NCBI GenBank assembly: GCA_024278345.1
Contig: JAJRTK010000384.1
Coordinates: 1-13,529 of the forward strand
DNA length: 13,529 nucleotides
DNA from: a bacterium
GTDB taxonomy: Bacteria > CSSED10-310 > JAJRTK01
Direction: 5' to 3'
The position numbers and the translations under genes are program-made. Position 1 is the first letter of the stretch, and each line of letters begins with the position of its first letter. Below the pieces are notes generated by a model, which ran no database searches, was not told the DNA's origin, and saw only the letters and a program-made list of their open reading frames with translations. Below, in pieces: positions 1 through 7,259 of this stretch.

Positions 1-1
1 A

Positions 2-1129
2 GTCTTCGGCCACCGGACGATTTTCAACGTCCCCACATTTGAATTCGCCCCGCCCAGACAGCTCCCCCTCTACATCCTACTCGCTCTTATCTGCCTTCCC
101 GTCGGCGCCTTCTACGTTCATTTCTACCACTGGGTGCGGGATCGCCTCTTTTCGCGCCTCCCACTTCGCCCCTGGCTTCGCCCCGCCGTGGGCGGACTTT
201 TTGTCGGGCTGCTAGTCTTTTTCTTTCCCGAGGTTTGGGGGACCGGCTGGGGCCATTTGCAGCGGGCCATCGATGGAGAGATGACCATCAACATGATGCT
301 CCTTCTCTTGGTCCTCAAACTCCTGGCCACTACAGCCACCGTTGGGTCAGGCTCCAGTGGCGGCGTCTTCGGACCCACTCTTCTCATGGGCGGCATGATC
401 GGCGGCGCCCTGGGAACCGCGGCCAATGCCCTTTGGCCCGAGCTGGTCCCCGAGCCCGCGGCCTTTGTCCTTGTGGGAATGGCGGCTCTTTTCGCAAGCG
501 TAGCCCACACGCCCATCGGCTCACTCCTCATGATCACCGAAATGACGGGAGGCTACGCCCTCGTGCCCCCCCTTATGACCGTCTCGGTGATAGCCCTGCT
601 CCTCAACCGAAAATGGAGTATCTACGAAACCCAGGTCCAGAATAAATTCCATTCGCCAGCTCACCTCAGCGACATGGTGGTGAGCATCTTGCGCCGCTTA
701 CTCGTTGCCGACGCGCTGCCGCCCAATCGTCAGACCACCATGCTCCGAGCCGGGACACCCCTTGTCCGGATTCGAGAAATCTTCAACGAGGAGCACCAGC
801 TTGCCTTTCCCGTCCGCGGCGCTGACGAAGAATTTCACGGAACCATCACTCTTTCCAGGATTCGATCCGTCTTCCACGACCGCCACCTCGACCGGCTGCT
901 CATTGCCGAAGACCTCATCACCGATTCCGTGAGCTGCAAACGGGATGAAAGCCTCTTCGATGTCATGTCCAGAATGCTTGAAGCCCATTGCACGGAGCTC
1001 CCCGTCCTTGACACCACGGGCAAAAAAGTCATAGGCATGTTGCGCCAAGGGGACATCGTCACCGCCTACTATCGAGAAATGCTTGGCGAGGAGAGGACTG
1101 GCACTTTTTCGGTTCTCTCCTTGACCTAG
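2..1129 (+). CDS. ClC-family chloride channel/transporter with CBS pair (5'-truncated)
   Basis: This is the C-terminal part of an inner-membrane ClC protein, which moves chloride or similar anions as a channel or as an H+/anion antiporter. The frame is open from base 2, so the true start lies outside the window; about 375 residues are visible. The ClC anion-site motif appears as GGVFGP near visible residues 120-125. It is followed by further membrane helices and by EMTGGYALVPPLM, which matches the helix near the end of the ClC core. Two CBS domains follow, at about visible residues 246-302 and 306-360. In this family they bind adenosine nucleotides and regulate the transport core. The early motif with the gating glutamate (GREGP type) is outside the window, so channel and antiporter cannot be told apart. 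The next gene begins 312 bases downstream, beyond a repeat-filled gap, so an operon with murJ is doubtful. Family assignment is firm. Confidence 0.93.
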   Translation, partial: VFGHRTIFNVPTFEFAPPRQLPLYILLALICLPVGAFYVHFYHWVRDRLFSRLPLRPWLRPAVGGLFVGLLVFFFPEVWGTGWGHLQRAIDGEMTINMMLLLLVLKLLATTATVGSGSSGGVFGPTLLMGGMIGGALGTAANALWPELVPEPAAFVLVGMAALFASVAHTPIGSLLMITEMTGGYALVPPLMTVSVIALLLNRKWSIYETQVQNKFHSPAHLSDMVVSILRRLLVADALPPNRQTTMLRAGTPLVRIREIFNEEHQLAFPVRGADEEFHGTITLSRIRSVFHDRHLDRLLIAEDLITDSVSCKRDESLFDVMSRMLEAHCTELPVLDTTGKKVIGMLRQGDIVTAYYREMLGEERTGTFSVLSLT

Positions 1130-1186
1130 ACCTCCACGGCCACGGGATGCCCGCGAGGCATAATTCTAGCCCCCCCTTTTCTTTTC

Positions 1187-1377
1187 CTTGGGTTGCGTTC
1201 CGCTCGCGTCGGCGGCAATCCGTCCGCCGCCACTCGCCATTCTCGCCAAAAGAGGCGAAGCTTGCAAATGTGTGGGTCCAGGGGGCTAGCTCCCTGGTGG
1301 GTGCAGGGCAAAGCCCTGCCAGGGGACTGGGGACGGAGTTCCCGGACGACCGCCGAGTAACGCGAGGCGTTACCCGC
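1187..1377 (+). repeat. Composite intergenic repeat, copy 1 (arm plus hairpins)
   Basis: This element fills the gap between the ClC gene and murJ. It starts with a GC-rich arm (1187-1247) containing TTCCGCTCGCGTCGG and ending CTCGCCATTCTCGCC. A spacer with AAATGTGTGGG follows at 1266-1276. Next is a hairpin at 1292-1325, with inner stem GCAGGGC/GCCCTGC, loop AAA, and an outer stem CCCTG/CAGGG separated on one side by a six-base bulge. A second perfect hairpin lies at 1357-1373 (GTAACGC, loop GAG, GCGTTAC). The arm recurs at 11909-11966 and, inverted, at 3163-3215; the hairpin recurs at 13493-13525. No T-run follows either hairpin, so they do not look like classical terminators. I see no gene in 1130-1441. 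Confidence 0.75.
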
Positions 1378-1441
1378 ACAACCAAAATTCCACAATCCAA
1401 GTGTCCTGCAATGCGCAGACGTCCCGAAGACAAAAAAACTG

Positions 1442-3115
1442 ATGGCCGGTAATTTCACGGTAACGAATGTGATGACTCAAAAATTCCGCCACGTGGGCAT
1501 CGCCTCCGCCATCTGGGGATTCTCCATCCTTTTGAGCCGCGTTATCGGTCTTGTTCGGGAAACCGTCATCGGCCGGATGCTGGGCGCCAGCCGCGAGGCT
1601 GATATCTATTGGGCCGCCTTCGTTTTGCCCGACTTCCTGAACTATCTTCTTGCCGCCGGCGCCCTCTCCATCGTCTTCATCCCAATTTTTTCCGGCTACC
1701 TGGTGGAAGGGCGCCCCCACCGCGGCTGGGAAGCGTTCAGCGTCATCGCTAACTTTGTCGGCGGCGCTTGCCTTCTAGCGCTGGTAGCTCTTTCTCTTGG
1801 AGCCCGACCCCTGGTGGAAGTCGTGGCGCCAGGGTTCTCACCGGAAGAGATCGACAGCCTCACCAGACTCACCAGGATCATGCTTCCAGCTCAGTTCTTC
1901 CACATCGTGGGCGGGTTGCTGTCCGCCGTTCTCCAGGCCCGGGACCGCCACCTCCTTCCGGCCCTGGCGCCCCTGGTCTATTCGGGCTGTATCATCCTCG
2001 GCGGCCTCGTCGGCGCTCCCTGGATCGGCGCCGAAGGCTTCGCTTGGGGCGTCCTGGCGGGCTCCGTGGCCGGACCCTTCGGACTCCCATTCATCGGCTG
2101 TCTTCGCTCCGAGCTCCCATGGCGCCCAATCTTCCGTTTCCGCCACCCGGACCTCCGGCGTTACCTCGTCTTGTCGCTCCCCATCATGCTGGGCTTTTCC
2201 ATCATCGCCGTGGACGAGTGGATCCTCAAGAACCAGGCATCCTACCTTCCCGCCGGAGCGGTTTCCACTCTGCAATATGCTCGGACCCTGATGAAAGTGC
2301 CCATCGGCGTTTTTGGACTTGCGGCCGGAGTCGCCGCCTATCCCACCCTCTCCAGAATGATGAGGGCTGGCGACTTCTCCGCCGCCTACACCTTGATTTC
2401 ACGAGCCGTACGGCTGTTACTCCTCGCCGTCCTGGGAGCGCAGGTTTGCCTGACTGTAGCCGGCGAAGACGTGGTCTACGCGATCTGGGGCCTCTTCGGC
2501 GGGCGCTTTACTCTCCAGGATGCTCAGGCCGCCGCCGCCTGCCTCGCCTTTCTTTCCCTGGGCCTGGGAGGATGGGCGATCCAGACCGTTCTTGCCCGGG
2601 GCTTTTACGCCATGGGGAATACCTGGCTTCCCACTCTTGTCGGTTCGGCGGTTGTCGTTGCCTTGCTGCCGCTCTACGTGACCCTTCGGGAAGCCATGGG
2701 GGTTAGGGGCCTGGCCCTGGCGAGCTCCACCGCGATCCTTGCCTACGTCACCATTCTGGGGACCTTGCTCCAGCGCTCCATTTTGAGGAAAATGGACCCC
2801 ACCGGCCAATCCGCTCCGCCCGCCGGGACACGCTTGGGGCCAACCCTACTCCGACTTGTGGCGGCAACGGCCCTCTCTATCTTCCTCGCCATTGGCCTCA
2901 GGGGACTGGTCCTCCAAAGCCTTCCGGGCTTCGGCGCCCTGGCGATTCTTGGCCGCGTCGCCCTTCTCTCCGCCGCTTCCGCGGGCCTCTATCTGGGAAT
3001 CGCCCATCTACTCGGTGTCCAGGAGCTGGGAGAGCTGGCCGGAATGCTGAGGCGCCAGATCCGGCGCGGGCGAGGCGCGGCTGGAGACCCGCCCCCTCAA
3101 AAAGCCAACCACTGA
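1442..3115 (+). CDS. murJ: MurJ/MviN-type lipid-linked precursor flippase (divergent)
   Basis: This is a polytopic inner-membrane protein of the MVF branch of the MOP superfamily. MurJ carries lipid II from the cytoplasmic to the periplasmic face for peptidoglycan synthesis. The hallmark N-terminal block is clear: SRVIGLVRE (residues 32-40), ADIYWAAF (53-60) and GALSIVFIPIFSGYL (73-87). A second family block lies at about 280-305 (RTLMKVPIGVFGLAAGVAAYP). Hydrophobic segments run along the whole 557 residues, slightly longer than the usual 510-530. Compared with E. coli MurJ as I remember it, Arg18, Arg24 and Asp39 are kept (R33, R39, D54), but Arg52 is Asn67, Glu57 is Ala72, Arg270 is Thr282 with an Arg one position earlier, and Glu273 is Lys285. 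It could therefore be a MurJ subfamily or a flippase for another polyprenyl-linked glycan. The start at 1442 has only a weak GAAGA upstream; ATG 1472 would also leave a normal N-terminus. Confidence 0.9.
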   Translation: MAGNFTVTNVMTQKFRHVGIASAIWGFSILLSRVIGLVRETVIGRMLGASREADIYWAAFVLPDFLNYLLAAGALSIVFIPIFSGYLVEGRPHRGWEAFSVIANFVGGACLLALVALSLGARPLVEVVAPGFSPEEIDSLTRLTRIMLPAQFFHIVGGLLSAVLQARDRHLLPALAPLVYSGCIILGGLVGAPWIGAEGFAWGVLAGSVAGPFGLPFIGCLRSELPWRPIFRFRHPDLRRYLVLSLPIMLGFSIIAVDEWILKNQASYLPAGAVSTLQYARTLMKVPIGVFGLAAGVAAYPTLSRMMRAGDFSAAYTLISRAVRLLLLAVLGAQVCLTVAGEDVVYAIWGLFGGRFTLQDAQAAAACLAFLSLGLGGWAIQTVLARGFYAMGNTWLPTLVGSAVVVALLPLYVTLREAMGVRGLALASSTAILAYVTILGTLLQRSILRKMDPTGQSAPPAGTRLGPTLLRLVAATALSIFLAIGLRGLVLQSLPGFGALAILGRVALLSAASAGLYLGIAHLLGVQELGELAGMLRRQIRRGRGAAGDPPPQKANH

Positions 3116-3215
3116 GCTCCCTGGCAGGGTGAGCCCCTGCCCGCGGATGGCTGAAGCGGATCGGCGAGCGGCGGGAGCGGCTGCGAGCGACGGGAGCGGA
3201 AACCAACCCAAAAAG
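3116..3215 (-). repeat. Composite intergenic repeat, copy 2 (inverted)
   Basis: Directly after the murJ stop, a variant of the hairpin module appears (GCTCCCTGGCAGGG, TGAG, CCCCTGCC; stem GGCAGGG/CCCTGCC, about 3124-3141). The GC-rich arm follows in reverse orientation at about 3163-3215. Read on the minus strand the arm gives TTGGGTTGGTTTCCGCTCCC, which matches the arm at 1187-1207 (TTGGGTTGCGTTCCGCTCGC) with few changes. Relative to copy 1 the whole module is inverted, so murJ is bracketed by oppositely oriented copies. The hairpin could stall or end murJ transcription, but no T-run follows it. Confidence 0.65.
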
Positions 3216-3392
3216 AGAGCAGCCTGTTGGAGAGCACCCGCAAGGGGCACGCGACCTGGGTTTTAGTTCTCCGCCGGAGAGGGGTTAGCAACTGGGCGGT
3301 TGTTTCCTGAAGATGCAGTCCTTGATCGAATATGCAAACATTGCAATTGGATTAGTTTTGAAGGTTTGCGCAGGTATGGCCAGGAAATTTGA

Positions 3393-3420
3393 TTGACATG
3401 CAGATTTTAAGTCTTATAAC
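3393..3420 (+). promoter_or_regulatory. Sigma70-like promoter for the propeller gene
   Basis: A perfect -35 hexamer TTGACA (3393-3398) is followed by 16 bases and the -10 hexamer TATAAC (3415-3420, five of six consensus). It sits in an AT-richer stretch (about 3300-3440) that contrasts with the surrounding GC-rich DNA. The next gene on this strand starts at 3714, so a transcript from about 3427 would have a leader of roughly 290 bases. The prediction rests on sequence match only. Confidence 0.55.
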
Positions 3421-3426
3421 ATGGAT

Positions 3427-3713
3427 AGTGAGAGTCTAAGATTGGGGGGGGGCAAAACGTCCACCTATCCAACTATAACCCATACCGTCGAAGGCCGGTT
3501 CGTTCTGTGACGGAGCGAAGATGACAAAAGCCGGAACGTGTTGGGCTGAGTGATAGCGGAGTTCGGACCTGAATGGGTTTCAGGTTTGCTGGGCGGTAGG
3601 TTGCTCGTATGAGTCGCCGACAAAGATGGCTTGAGCGCAGGTGGAGGAAGAGGCTGGCTGGGGGAGAAGAAACCTGGATCTGCCTGGAAGCGACGGGAAC
3701 AGGAGAAACGTGA
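3427..3713 (+). promoter_or_regulatory. Long structured 5' leader of the propeller gene
   Basis: No convincing gene lies here. The stretch contains a run of nine G (3444-3452). Three simple hairpins are visible: TTCGTTC/GAGCGAA at 3499-3519 with one G:T pair, a perfect ACCTGAA/TTCAGGT at 3567-3585, and a bulged GGCG...GCTC/GAGT...CGCC at 3592-3618. CAGGTTT at 3581-3587 could instead pair with AAACCTG near 3670, which would give two alternative folds. I do not recognise a known riboswitch class. The leader could be a cis-regulatory RNA, or simply untranslated sequence. Confidence 0.35.
3701..3705 (+). promoter_or_regulatory. Ribosome binding site fixing the propeller gene start
   Basis: AGGAG lies 8 bases before the ATG at 3714, the ideal spacing. 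It is the clearest Shine-Dalgarno site in the window and settles the start, which also gives a proper signal peptide. Confidence 0.8.
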
Positions 3714-6700
3714 ATGAAACTCCGTTCGTTCTTGTCAGTCTTTTTTGTGCTAAATCTACTGTTTCTTTGGACATCAAGCCCCGCTGCGCAGCCCTCGAAA
3801 ACGATCCGCGGCTGGGTTTACCTTGCGGATCAGCTCGATCATGCGGGTACGGCGGTTTTTCTCAGTCCTATCTCCCCACCGTCGGTTCCCGCGGTGACAT
3901 GGTTGTCTTTGGGGCTGTTGGCCCTTGGGTTGCTCTTGCTTGGTGGCGCCCGCGGAAGAAGGCTGGTTCGCCTTCCTCTTGTGTTGTTCGCCGTTGCCGG
4001 GATCGTTTGGGCTTCCATGCAAACGGTTTCCGACTCCAGCGGAAAATACGAATTTTCTGGGGCATTGGGAATCGGGACTTACCGAGTCGATTTCACTTGC
4101 GATGGATATGGACCCGAGTCCCTGGAGTTTGAGATCACCGCCAGTGCGAGCTCCATCGCCCTTGATCCGGTGACGCTCTATCCGCTGGCGGCCAGTCCAA
4201 CTCCCACGCCCACGACGTCGGGTTCCGGGGATCTGACCCCGACTCCACCTTCTCCCCCGCCCACGGCTGTGGAGACCCCTACAGTGACCCAGACTTCAAC
4301 ACCGACTTCCACAATGACCGCCACCGCCACTGCGACTTCTACTCGGACGCCGTCGCCCACTTTGACGCCGACGGCCACGCCTACTTTCACGGCAACACCC
4401 ACCTGGACTCCTACTTCCACGCCGACGGCAACTTCCACGCCGACGTCGCCTCCTGCCACGGGCAATCTTTACTGGGCGGTGCAGGCTGGCCACTACGGGC
4501 AGGCATTCGTTCGGGGTCTCTCCGTCAATCCATTGGATGGGACATCGATTGTTTCGGGATATTATTATGGAAAAGTGGTGTTTGCTCGCGGCGAGCCCGC
4601 CGAAACCAGTCTTTCCTCCGCGGGTGGCGGTGACGTTTTTATTGCCAAATATGCAGCCGACGGATCGATGATGTGGGTTCAGGGTGAGGGTGGAACAGGT
4701 TATGATTGTCCCCATGGCGTCGAGGTTTTTCCCAATGGTGATTTCGTGGTGGTGGGCTATTTTCATAACACCGTTGTTTTTGGCGCGGGGCTGCCCAACC
4801 AGACCTCCCTTACATCTGTGGGAGGAAGTGACATTTTTATCGTCAAATACGATGCAGGCGGACAGTTGCTCTGGGCACGTCAAGCTGGTGGCGCGAGCTA
4901 TGATGCGGCAATGGGAGTGGCGTACAGCAGCCAGGATGGCTCCCTTTTCATGACTGGATACATCCAGGGGACGGCGGTTTTCGGCCAGGGTGAGCCTGGA
5001 CAGACGACCTTGGCTTCGGCAGGGAGCTCCGATATTTTCGTTGCCCTGTACAGCGCCGATGGCTCCCTGGTCTGGGCTCGCCGTGCCGGAGGCAGTGGTT
5101 ACGATTATGGTAGTGGGGCCGTCTGGAGTGAGCTCGATGGCACGTTTTCAGCGACTGGTCTTTTTCAGGGTTCCGCCATCTTTGGTTCCGGAGAGCCTGG
5201 GGAAACTCCCTTGACCGCCGAAGGCGGCACGGATATCTTCGTGGCGAAGTACGCCTTCGATGGTTCACTGGCCTGGGCCGCCAGCGCGGGAGGGTTCAAC
5301 TATGATTATGGCTATGACTTGGCAGTGGATTCCGTGGATGGCTCGTTGGTCGCCACGGGAATTATCCAGGGTACTGCCACTTTTGGTGCTGGTGAAGCGG
5401 GCGAGGTTTCCCTGACTTCCGCCGGCTACGAGGATCTTTTCGTCGCAAAATATAGCAGCGGTGGTACCCTGTCCTGGGCCAAGAGAGCCGGTGGTTCCAA
5501 TTCCGATTACGGCGAAAGCGTTGCCATCGATCAAACCGGAAGCATCCTCGTGACGGGAGAATTCCGGGGAACAGCGGTTTTTGGACCTGGCGAAGCCGGA
5601 CAGGTTCTGCTTCCTTCTGCTGGTGGATACGATCTGTTTGCCGCGAAGTACACTTCGGAGGGTCTCCTTGCATGGGCAAAGTCAGCCGGGGGCATGAGCT
5701 CGGACTACAGCTATGGAGTCGCCTTGAGCCAAGCGGATGATTCCCTGCGGTTAGCGGGGAATTATTATGGTACTGCGACGTTCGGAGCGGGGGAACCGAG
5801 TGAGGTCATCCTGGGTCCTGGCGGGACTGAAGTCTTCGTTGCGAAGCTTGGTCTGGATGGTTCGGTGGGATGGGCGAGCGAGGTGACGGCTGGTGGCGGT
5901 TCCGATGCGGGACAAGCCATGGCATTGAGCCCGTTGGACGGAACAGTCGTGGTCACTGGATTTTTTGAAGGAAATGCCCTTTACGGGGCTGGCGAGCCTG
6001 GTGAAACGACCCTGACTTCCGCCGGGGGCTACGATATCTTTCTGGTCAGGACCAACCCGGATGGGACTCTTCTCTGGGCGAAAAGGGCTGGTGGTCCCCT
6101 TTTCGACTACGGATACGATCTTGCCTTGAATTCCGTGAATGACACCATCGTGGTGGTTGGCTCGTTCAACGCCACCGCCCTTTTCGGAGAGGGCGAGGCT
6201 GGCGAGGCTTCTCTTACTTCGGCAGGAAATGAAGACGTCTTTCTGGCCACGTACAATGGCGATGGAACATTGGCTTGGGTCAGGCGAGCTGGTGGCTCGG
6301 GATACGATTCGGCCCGGGGCGTAGCGAGCATCGCTTCGGACGGAAGCTCCATCGTCACGGGCTATTTCTATGGGAGCACCCTCTTTGGTGCTGGGGAAGT
6401 CAACGAAACGACACTCAATTCCGCGGGAAGCTACGACCTTTTCATCGCGAAATACGATGCCTTGGGATCACTGGTTTGGGCCAAGCGTGCTGGAGGTTAC
6501 AGCTCCGATTCCGCGACGGGCGTGTCGGCTGGCTCGGACGGAAGCTGTGTGGTCGTGGGCGAGTTTTCCGGCTTCGCGATCTTCGGAGCTGGAGAAACTG
6601 GAGAGACCACCCTCTATTCCTCTGGTGGCAAAGACCTATTCGTGGCGAAATACAATCCCGACGGCACGCTTCTTTGGGCGAAACGAGCTGGCGGTTCCAG

Positions 6701-7259
6701 CACGGATTCCGCGGTGGCGGTGGCCGTGAACTCGGCGGATGGCAGCAGTGTGGTCGTCGGTTCGTTTTATGGCACCGCCCTCTTCGGAACCGGAGGGCAA
6801 AACGAAATCTCCCTCAGCTCCGCTGGAGGCAAGGATCTCTTCGTGGTGAAGTACGATCCGGATGGCATCTTGAGCTGGGCCATGCAAGCCGGAGGCACCG
6901 GTTCGGACTATGCGTCGGACGTTGCCTTCTCCCAAAACGAGATCCTGGTGACAGGTATCTTTGAAAGCTCAGCCGTTTTCGGTGCAGGCGATGCCAGCGA
7001 GACATGGCTCGTTTCCGCCGGTGGAACGGATTTCTTCGTGGCGGAGTACAAGTCCGACGGGAGTCTGGACTGGGCGAAAGGGGCGGGAGGTTCCAGTTAC
7101 GACTTCAGCCGCGGCGTCGCTGCCAATGACGTGAGCAACGTGGTCGTTGTCACGGGAGAGTTCTCCAGTACTGCTATCTTCGGTTCTGGAGAGCCTGGGC
7201 AAACCAGCCTGGCTGCCGCCGGAGGCAATGATGCCTTCGTGGCCAAGTACCACCACTAA
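3714..7259 (+). CDS. Secreted/membrane-anchored SBBP beta-propeller repeat protein
   Basis: This 1181-residue extracytoplasmic protein has no predictable enzymatic role; binding or adhesion is a guess. A signal peptide covers residues 1-25 (Lys/Arg n-region, long hydrophobic core, SPAA then Q). Residues 30-157 look like a carboxypeptidase-regulatory/CnaB-like domain (GWVYLADQLDHAGTAVFLSP ... SSGKYEFSGALGIGTYRVDF). It is interrupted by two hydrophobic segments (about 60-78 and 87-101) joined by a basic turn GARGRRLVR. Residues 161-249 are a Thr/Pro/Ser linker. Residues 251-1181 hold 14 repeats of about 66-67 residues with the consensus VVVTGxFxGTAxFGxGE, LTSAGGxDxFVAKY, DGxLxWAKRAGG, typical of SBBP propeller repeats. 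The last repeat stops at FVAKYHH and lacks its W-A strand, while the array begins with a lone LYWAVQAG strand. This is a split-blade closure. There is no C-terminal anchor. It appears monocistronic, with its own promoter and leader. Confidence 0.88.
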   Translation: MKLRSFLSVFFVLNLLFLWTSSPAAQPSKTIRGWVYLADQLDHAGTAVFLSPISPPSVPAVTWLSLGLLALGLLLLGGARGRRLVRLPLVLFAVAGIVWASMQTVSDSSGKYEFSGALGIGTYRVDFTCDGYGPESLEFEITASASSIALDPVTLYPLAASPTPTPTTSGSGDLTPTPPSPPPTAVETPTVTQTSTPTSTMTATATATSTRTPSPTLTPTATPTFTATPTWTPTSTPTATSTPTSPPATGNLYWAVQAGHYGQAFVRGLSVNPLDGTSIVSGYYYGKVVFARGEPAETSLSSAGGGDVFIAKYAADGSMMWVQGEGGTGYDCPHGVEVFPNGDFVVVGYFHNTVVFGAGLPNQTSLTSVGGSDIFIVKYDAGGQLLWARQAGGASYDAAMGVAYSSQDGSLFMTGYIQGTAVFGQGEPGQTTLASAGSSDIFVALYSADGSLVWARRAGGSGYDYGSGAVWSELDGTFSATGLFQGSAIFGSGEPGETPLTAEGGTDIFVAKYAFDGSLAWAASAGGFNYDYGYDLAVDSVDGSLVATGIIQGTATFGAGEAGEVSLTSAGYEDLFVAKYSSGGTLSWAKRAGGSNSDYGESVAIDQTGSILVTGEFRGTAVFGPGEAGQVLLPSAGGYDLFAAKYTSEGLLAWAKSAGGMSSDYSYGVALSQADDSLRLAGNYYGTATFGAGEPSEVILGPGGTEVFVAKLGLDGSVGWASEVTAGGGSDAGQAMALSPLDGTVVVTGFFEGNALYGAGEPGETTLTSAGGYDIFLVRTNPDGTLLWAKRAGGPLFDYGYDLALNSVNDTIVVVGSFNATALFGEGEAGEASLTSAGNEDVFLATYNGDGTLAWVRRAGGSGYDSARGVASIASDGSSIVTGYFYGSTLFGAGEVNETTLNSAGSYDLFIAKYDALGSLVWAKRAGGYSSDSATGVSAGSDGSCVVVGEFSGFAIFGAGETGETTLYSSGGKDLFVAKYNPDGTLLWAKRAGGSSTDSAVAVAVNSADGSSVVVGSFYGTALFGTGGQNEISLSSAGGKDLFVVKYDPDGILSWAMQAGGTGSDYASDVAFSQNEILVTGIFESSAVFGAGDASETWLVSAGGTDFFVAEYKSDGSLDWAKGAGGSSYDFSRGVAANDVSNVVVVTGEFSSTAIFGSGEPGQTSLAAAGGNDAFVAKYHH
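4194..4460 (+). repeat. Thr/Pro-rich linker-coding low-complexity DNA
   Basis: This is in-frame low-complexity sequence inside the propeller gene, rich in ACGCCGAC, ACTTCCACG and GCCACG units, encoding TPTPT, TSTPTST and TATAT strings. Such linkers hold domains away from the membrane and are often O-glycosylated. It carries no spacer and repeat pattern of the CRISPR kind. Its repetitiveness makes it a likely site for length change by slippage or recombination. Confidence 0.8.
4464..7256 (+). repeat. Fourteen tandem SBBP propeller repeats (protein level)
   Basis: Fourteen units of about 200 bases each, each unit ending in W-A-x-x-A-G-G except the last. Spacing from the repeat Trp to the next conserved Asp is 10 residues at the junctions I checked, but 11 between units 7 and 8 (WASEVTAGGGSD). 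Unit 7 also has the most deviant core (LGPGGTEVFVAKL). The units are well conserved as protein, yet their DNA differs at many third positions and I saw no long identical stretches. This argues against recent duplication. Confidence 0.8.

Noticed and set aside
1768-2706. 312-residue open frame overlapping murJ on the same strand
   Set aside because: It is rich in Arg, Pro and Ser, as expected for an alternative frame of GC-rich coding DNA, while the murJ frame has clear family motifs.
3421-3510. 29-codon reading frame starting ATGGATAGT in the leader, with the G-run in frame
   Set aside because: The ATG touches the -10 hexamer and would lie upstream of the predicted transcription start; it has no ribosome site and no recognisable product.
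3499-3519. Rho-independent terminator upstream of the propeller gene
   Set aside because: The hairpin is short, contains a G:T pair and has no T-run after it.
3567-3700. Possible GEMM-type cyclic-di-GMP riboswitch
   Set aside because: GGTAGGT at 3595-3601 recalls part of the motif, but the tetraloop-receptor and the conserved surrounding bases of the class are missing.
4194-4460. CRISPR-like or tandem-repeat array
   Set aside because: The short repeats are Thr/Pro codons in frame within a gene, with no regular repeat length or unique spacers.
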